Below, piece by piece: positions 53,801 through 62,800 of a DNA stretch of 64,000 nucleotides (its first letter is position 1; the number at the start of each line of letters is the position of its first letter). Source of the DNA: Ailurus styani (lineage: Eukaryota; Chordata; Mammalia; Carnivora; Ailuridae); assembly GCA_002007465.1 (NCBI GenBank), contig LNAC01000744.1:333408-397407 (forward strand), in the 5' to 3' direction. Below the pieces are notes generated by a model. That model saw only the letters and a list, made by a program, of their open reading frames with translations, was not told the origin of the DNA and made no database searches. The position numbers were made by a program, and so were the translations under genes.

Positions 53801-56800
53801 AGGTAAGGCATCTTAAAAAACACTAGAAATGCAGTACCAATGTCAAACAAACAAACAAACAAAACTCATTGAAAGGGGGCTGCAGAAGGAGACTTCTCAG
53901 GTTATCTTTCTTAAAGACTCCCAGGCTTACAAAAATGTATTGCCTTTCTAAGCGCAAACTTAATAAACTACTCTCTCGCAATTGAGTAACGACAGATGTA
54001 AGACTTAAAACCACAAGGCAAGTATATAAACTCCAGTCGATCCCAAATCCCAACCTGGTTTTTCCTATAGTCTTGCTGGGAGTGTCTCAGGACCCTGTAG
54101 CAGAGCCGGCAGATGTGTCTGAAAGGGGCATGCCGCTGGTCCCCAAGCTCCTCCAGCCGCAGCATGGGGCCATCACCGCAGTCCGTGAATGGGGCTTGTA
54201 ACAGCTTGAAGATCTAATTGTGAGAAGGAAGAACACACGCCGCCATCATTTAGAGTGGTAATGGCTAGCCCTCTGTCTCAAACCAATATAACCTCACAGG
54301 TGGCAGGACTACAGCAGCAACTCTCTCTAGATCAACATCAATAACCCGAACATTATAAGCAATCCACCAACTGGGACTGGCTACTCACCGAATTCAGGCC
54401 ACCTGGACCTCAAACACTGGCAAGTACGGTATGAGGCAATGGTTAAAAGTACAGACTGTGCAATTAGCAGATTCTAGATTGAAATCACACTCCCTACATT
54501 ATTCCCTGGTGGTATAAAGCACAGTCGAGGTAACTTCTGGTTTTCTCCTCAGTAAAACGCAAAGCCTACCGCCCAGCTCCCAAGGGGCTCCTAAGGCTAA
54601 AAGGGGATAATAACGGTCAGTTGCATGAATATAGTGCTCAACGAAGGCTTCTGCCTTCATGGAATCCGATCATTCTGGCCCCTCAAGGAACTACTATGGT
54701 GGAAAATGAGCACTGGCATGGAGCCAGAGGTCTAATCTGGGAGTCATCCCATGAAACAGCTGGACATAGTTTATTCTTGGATGGGAAATCCTTGCTGAAA
54801 CATGATGAAGTGTTAATAAATTTTGTCTATCATCAACTGACAGGAGAAAGGAGTCTCAAATCCCAAGTTCCTATGGAGAACTGTAGGACTAGTAACTAAC
54901 ATGTTTTTCTTTGGGGTTTGGTGGCCAGGAATTTCTAAGCCAAGCATATAGCCAATACATAGCTTTAGAGAACTATATGGTATGCATTTCTATGCACTTC
55001 ATCTACCTGTCACCTACCTCCCTATAATTTGTTTTTACACCAGTTTATGTGAACTTATGCCAGATAATACCATCTACATATGTCCTATAAGACATTTAGT
55101 CATTCTTTACAGTAAGATTTTGTGGTGGTTTATAGAGTTCCCTATTTATCAAATACTCCAAGTCTCCCAGACATATGAAATAACCTTCAGGACACATAAG
55201 CACTCGCTATTATTTTTGATGAAAATAAAGTCAAATGAACTCTTCTTGGAGTTCCTAGCAGGTGAATTCTCACATGTTGATATTCAACAAGTGCGTTTTC
55301 AACTGAACTGAGCCATGAAGCCATGAAAAGACATGGAGGAACATTCGATGCATCTGACAAAGTGGAAGAAGACAGTCTGGAAAGGCTATACATACTGTAT
55401 GACTGCAACTATGGAATCACAGTTGGAATTCCAATCATATGGAATCATTCTGGACAAGGCTAAACTATGGAGACAATAAAAAGATCAGTGGTTGCCAGGG
55501 GTTGAGGGGAGGGAGGGATGAACAGGCAGAGTATGGAGGATTTTTAGGACAGTGAAAATACTCTGCATGATACTATACTGACAGATGTCATTACATGTTT
55601 GCCTAAATCCAAAGAGTGAGCGTGTAACACGCAGAGTGAATCCTAATGTAAACTACAGATTCGGGGGGGTTGTGACGTGTCGATGCAGGTTCAGCAACTG
55701 TAAGAGAGGGACCGTGGCCGTGGCACGTGTTAATGACGGGTATGGCCATGCACGTGTGTGGGTAGGCGGTATACGTAAACTCGGTACTTTCCACTCGCTA
55801 CTGTTAGGATCTCAAAACTGCTCTACAAAAATCAAGTCTGTTTTCTCCAGAAGTCGGGTGATCATGCCTTCCAGGTGGGAACCATCCATGTCGCTGTGTA
55901 AGAGCAGGGATCCCAGGCGTGTCTTACAAAGACCCTGGTACGTCGCATTTCACAGACCTGCTTGAGGATGTTCTGTTCTCTCATCAGCTTCTGCCGTTCT
56001 CTGTTGGGTTTGGAGAAGACCACTTCAAGTACGTCTTGACCAGAGTTAGTGCCACCAGTGACAAAGTAAACCAAGTCTTCCAGCAGCTTGGTTACAGACC
56101 TTAGGGGGAAAGAAACTATTAGAGACGGGAAATGCTCAGCGTCTGATAGGCTGGAAGTCACCTTGGAAGACCCAGGCCTAATGAGGTAGTTAAACCCAAG
56201 TGGATCCATTCTTCCCAATTTCCCTGCAAGTGACAGCCAATTACCAAAGAGAGTAAAATACACACAGCACACTCTCGTCCACGAAAGGAGAACCACCTTC
56301 ACAAAATAGGAGCCATCAAATTTTATTTCAGAGTAACACTGGCCCCTAACTTTCAGTTAGGTAGTTCCAGAAGCCAAATTTGCAACAGACCGGTCTCTTC
56401 AACTTTAGAGACTTTCACAGAAGTCAATGTGGTTTTTGAAAACCACAAGTTGAAGCCACATATAAATGCTAAGGCCTGCTCCTCTCACACAAGGTTGTTC
56501 AGAGTTGGCATTTTCTCTTTCTACAAGGACGGGATTTAAAAAATCCACAGTGGGGGGGGGGGCGCCTGCGTGGCTCAGTTGTTAAGCCTCTGCCTTCGGC
56601 TCAGGTCATGATCCTGGGGTCCTGGGACCGAGCCCCGCATCGGGCTCCCTGCTCTGCGGGAAAGCCTGCTTCTCCCTCTCCCACTCCCCCTGCTTGTGTT
56701 CCCTCTCTCACTGTGTCTCTATCAAATAAATAAATACGACATTTCAATGAATGAATAAAAAATAAGAAATCCACGGTGGCTGAGGATGAGTGCATCGGAT

Positions 56801-59800
56801 TCTTGCGGGAAGCCCTCACCGTCTTTCATTCTGGGTGATGGTGCCCTTCTCCAGCTTCCCAGCTATGGAGCCCAGCACCTTGCTGGCATCATTGGCAAAA
56901 TCCAGGTCCCGAACCTCAGCAGGAGAAACTGGAACTATGGCAAATGCTTCTTTATCCTCTTTCACAGGGGAGGTGCCGATCTGAAAAGCAGAATGGTTTT
57001 ATGGAACTGTCTCTTGGATTGGGAGAGCAATACATTAATCAAACACTATACTTATGGGACACTGGGCTATCCAAAGAGCTGGAGCTATCTTGCAGTTAAA
57101 ATTAACTAGACATAGAAAAACATCTGGAAGGAAGTACCCCAAATCATTAACAGTTGTTACCTCTGGAGATTCTTACTGTGGGTAAGTGTGAGGCAGAAAA
57201 TGGGCTCGGGTATCAATTTATACCTTCATCTGTTAAAGGAAGCATGTTAAGACTGTTGTAACTTAAAAACATGCTTATAAATACAAAAGGAAAAAGCAAA
57301 TGAGCAAAATGGTAATTACTGACCCAGAGTATTATAAAGGTAGACAATGTACCATTCCTTTAATTTCTCCATATACCTGAAAATGTTCATAAAAATGAAG
57401 CAAAAAAATCCCAATGACCTCCCCCATCACTAAAAAAATGTGAGTGTATCATTTCACTTTTTAAAAACAAAGTCCCTGCTTGTGAATTTATGCTCTAGGA
57501 CCCTGGAGAAGGTAGTGAAGGAGAGGGGGATTCAGAGAGAGAAATTAAAGGGACTGAGAGAACTTTCAAAAAATAAAAGTATATTTAAATACACAGAGAG
57601 GTGAAGAAATAATAAAGATTGGGGAAAACCGACTAGGTATCTGATGCGCCTCAAGGCACAAGCAAACATTCCCCCAGCCAAAAATCATCCTTCAGACAGA
57701 CGTGAAGTCCAGACAATTGCTCAACCTTTAGGGCAAAAAGTTCTCGTTATTTCAAAAAGCCTGGGCTTGCTTTAGCCAGGTCCCTTGGAGAGAATTCTTT
57801 CACTGCATTCAAGTTTGTCCATGACCACACACTGGCCAAACCAAAAAAACGCAACCCCTGCTCCTCCATCAGTTCTCAAAGGAGCCCTTTCATTAGGGAA
57901 CACAAGACCAAAGGAGGCAGCCAAGTTCCAGAACTTACTTTCAGCATCACGGGTTTTTCTTCTTCCTTGTCGATGGGGATATTTGTGCTGTGAACCCAGG
58001 TATTAGTGCACAGATGTCTGAGCCGGACATAGGAGTTTCTAAAGGGGGGATAAAAAAGGATTTGGGGCATAGGAATTTTGAGGTTTTCTATAGCCACCAG
58101 CCTAGAATATATTCTATCAAAATAAAAAGGGACACCAAAATGGTTTTTTGTTACATACACTAGAAAATATAGACTGAGAAGCAAATGGCTATGCACTGAG
58201 ATATATTCTAATATATTTACAGTAAGAAATCATTCCTTTGTTTGCTTCAGGGGTACAGGTCTGTGAATCATCAGTCTTACACAATTCACAGCACTCACCA
58301 TGGCACATACTCTCCCCAGTGCCCATAATGTTAATAATAATAATAAAAAAGATAGAAGAAAGAAAGAAAGAAAAGAAGGAAGGAAGGAAGGAAGAAATCA
58401 CTCCTAAGGATTCTAACATTGGGATATGCTGTATTTCTAAATATAAGATCATTCCTCTGAATGAGTATCTCAGAACAAACTGAGTAGATGACAGAGTAAC
58501 AAGTATTTCCTGAGTATATATTAATGCATATCATGAGTTGATAAAGTAACACTTGAAATTTTCATTTGGATCAAAAAAACAAAAAAATAAAATTACTAGG
58601 ATAAAATATGAGTTAATATTTAATAATCTTGTGGTAGGGAAAGCCTCTGAAGCATGTAGCAAACATACAAGGTTCATAAGTTTTAAAAGTCAAAGATGGA
58701 TACATCTTATAATACAGTTTAAATTTTGTATCTTCTGCAAAGCAAAAAAAAAAAGAGAGAAAAAACATCAGAAACAAAGCTGAAAGAAAAAGGACAATCT
58801 GAGAAATGAAAGAATACCACATAGCACAAAAAAGGTTATTAATCTGAATTTATAAAGAGATCTTTAACATCAGTAAGACCATGAATACTGGAAATGAAAA
58901 TGAGACCAGGATATAGTAATATAATAAGGCAATATGAATGGCCAATAAACTTGGAAGTATACATTCAGTCTCCTTCCTATACAATTTATATAAATTAAAA
59001 CTATGTATCATTTTACTCTACCATATGTCAAAGATCTTAGAAACTGATATAACCCAGAATTTACAAGAGCTTAGGGAAATAACCTCTCCTCACATTCCTG
59101 GTGAGAGTGTAAACAAGTGAAACTCTGAAATGGAGTCTGCCACTTTATAAAACAAGTAAAATGTATCTACCTTTTTATCTATCAATCCCATTTTTAGATT
59201 TTTTTCACTTAAAATGACAGCACAAGTACAAACTGGGGCATGGAATCTCAATAGTGGACTAGTTGATTGTGTAGTACATATACTAGAATACTAAACATTT
59301 AAAGTAATTATAATCCATATATACTTGAAAATATATATAGAACATACTCAGTGAAAAATGTTAAAAATAATTATAATTCTACTCATGATAAATTATATAC
59401 ATGTTACTTGTGTGCCCAGAGACCTGTCTAAAGCTATATAAATCATAATGTTCACAGTGGTTCTCTCTCAATAGTTAAATTCTACGTAATTTTATTTGCT
59501 TATTTGCTCTCTGTGACATTAACACATTTTTGCTGTTGCTTTTTACAGTGAATGTGGATAATTCTACAGTGTTTTTCAATTTGCTTTAAGGAAGTAGTAG
59601 AAATAATGGCATAATTCTTGCATCAAGAATCTACCACATTAGTGAGAGAAGATCAATGAATACCAAGCAATAGAAAGTAATGGGAAATGCACATTAAAAA
59701 GCATTAAGTTGGGAGACAGTCAAGGTAAGTACTGAAGTACTTTTAGAAGAGATCAATGAGGCTTCAGAAAATCACGACAGTTTTTTGTTACAGAAAACTT

Positions 59801-62800
59801 GAGTTGGAACTTTGAACATTGTTGGGGCGGCAGCAGACAAGGGACCACAGACATCGCTTGCATTAAGAGGAATTTAGAGCAATGGTATAGACATGGAAAA
59901 GAGGTGAGGGCAGGGAGAGCATCAAACCAGAAACCAATCTTCAGTACATCCTCTCTGCCTTCTGCTTTCCCTCAATCTAACTGCCCTGAACATTGTAAGT
60001 AAGGGTAACCATAGTGATTTTTACATAAACTAGAGTGAATATTACATGAAACAACAAGAAATCTGACAGAGATTTGCAATTCATTTTCTTCTGGGTGACC
60101 TGGACTCGTTTTCTTTGTTTCAGAGTATAACCAAAACTTGGAGCTTAGCTTTTAAATGGATGATTACGTTCTATAAATTTCTAGTCAAATGTTTTTTAAG
60201 ACACAAAGGGCATTCTATCAATTCATCCCAAGTCCCCAGTTCTTAACTCAAAAGCCATGAGATCAGGACAGTTACAAAACAGCTACAAAGTTGTACGCTC
60301 TCCCAAAGCTCTTCCACATGGTCATTTAATTCATCTATTTTACATATATTGAATTTTATTATCTTGCTTAGTATATCCAGAATTTGCCAATATCCTTTTT
60401 GTTTTGGCTTGGAAAGATTCTTTTAACCAGTGACTATCACAACGATTCCTTTTCTACTTTCAGACTTCCCGATCTTCAAACAAGCAATATTTAGCACTTT
60501 AAGATGCAGGGAAATGAGTATACTACTCCTAAGATTTTTTTATCCCTCCACAGGACTAATGCATAAGAAGCCCATTCAATTCCGGTTCTTGGGTTGTTGG
60601 TCAAAGGCAAAAATGGGTAAAAATTTTTAAAGCTAAGACCAAGTCCAAGATCATAACTGGTAACTAACACTGGTAGACCATACTGGACACTTTTTCCATG
60701 GTGAATACAAGACTTCCCTTGTTTAAGAGTTTAGAATCCACCTACCTATGGACAACTGTCCACCAAAAGTTTTCCAACAGAGAAACAGAAATAAATTGAA
60801 GTGGTATAGAAGCACGGTCTCTAACCAGCCAAAGCTGCTTGGCCATCTGACCTAAAAGCTTAGACTCAACTTCCTCCTTCCTACAGGACCATGTGGATTT
60901 CCAACCCATTGGGGAATATGGCCAACTAGCACCTTACTCCCCATGACATGGGAGTGTCATGAGGCACCTTCTAATAAATGATCTGCTATTTCAAATCACA
61001 GGGTCCTGTTCTTTGCTATCCCTTGCAAACTAAAACATTTAGTATGTAATATAAATGTCATTCCCTTGTCTCCTGGGAGCCTAACCAAATTCATTAAGTA
61101 ACTACCAGAACAGAGGACACGGCATATGGAAACTTACTTAAACTAAAATGCAAGTGGGTTCTACAGACCTGTACTTATCTAGTAAACAAGTCAATAAGAA
61201 AGGAAGCTTTTAAAAAGCATTCTGCTAGGGTGCCTGGGTTGAGCATCTGAGTCTTGATTCCAGCTCAGGGTCATGAAATTGAGCCCAGTATTGGGTTCCA
61301 CGCTCAGCGTGGAGTCCATTTGGGATTCTCTCTCTCCTTCTGCCTCTGCCCCTCCCCCTGTACTCACTCACTCTCTCAAAATAAATAAATGCTTAAAAAA
61401 ACATAAAAAGCAATGTACCATACTACAAACTATATTTTAAAGGGATCTCAAAATGGATCAAAGAACTGAAAGTAAAGAGCCAAAACTATAAAACTCTTAG
61501 AAGAAAACATCAGCATAATTGTTTATGACCCTGGAATGGGCAATGGTTTCTTAAGAAACTAGAAGCTTAAGCAATGAAAGAAAAAATAGATAAATTGGAC
61601 TTCAAAAAAATTAAAAACTTTGCTAATTCAAAAGATGCCATCCAGAAAGTGAAAAAACCTAGAGAATGGGAGGAAATTCTTGCAAATCATATATCTAGTA
61701 AGGGGTTTACTCCTAGAATAAAGAACACTTAAAACTCCATAATAAAAAGACAACTCAATTTTTTAAATGGGAAAAAATTCTCCTAAGATGATACGCAAGT
61801 AGCCAACAAGCTCATGAAAAGATGATGAACCTTATTAGGTCTTACAGAAATGCACATCAAAACCACGATGAGGTGCCACTTCACATTTACCAGGATGGTT
61901 CACATAAAAAGACAAGTAACAAGTACTGGAGAGAGAGAACATAGAGAAATTGGAATCCGCACACACAGGTGGTGGGAATGTAAAATGGTGCATCCATGTT
62001 GAGAAACAGTCTAGCAGTTCCTCAAAAGGTTAGACATTTACCATATGACATAGCATTCCTCTTTTAGATATATACCCAAGAAAATGAAAACTTATGCCCC
62101 CCCCAAAATGTGTACACAAATGTTCACAGCAGTGTATTAGCCAAAAAGGGCAGAAAACCCAAATGGCCATCAGGTAATAAGTAGATAAATGTGGGGTGCC
62201 TGGCTGGCTCAGTCAGTTAAGCAAGCAATTCTTGATCCCGGGGTCGTGAGCTTGAGTCCCACGTGAGGCAAAGAGATTACTTTAAATAAACAAACAAATA
62301 AATATTTTTTTTTCAAATGTTTTAAAACCATTTTTTTAAAAGAATGGGTATAACCCTTCTTTTAGAAAAATAAAATATGAAAAAATAAGTAGTAACTACA
62401 ACATGGTATAACTACATAATGGAATATTATTCAGCAATAAAATAAAACGAGATACTACTACATGCTATAACATGGATGAATCTTAAAAATACTAAGTAAA
62501 ATGAGCCAGTCGCAACAGATCACATATTACATTTATACAAAACGTCCACGACAGGTGGATCACTAAAGATAGGACACAGCTGAGTCTCAGGCTGGAGGTG
62601 GAACATGGGGAAATGAGAGTGACGGAGAAAGGGTATGGTGTGGTGTTCTTTTTTGGGAAAAATGCTCTAAAACTGTGATGATAGCTGCCCGACTCTGCTT
62701 ATCCCCTAAAAACCACTGAATCGAGCACGTTAGGTGAACTGTGTATGGTATATGATCTCAACAAATCTGTTATTTAAAAAAAACAAAAAACAAAAAACAA

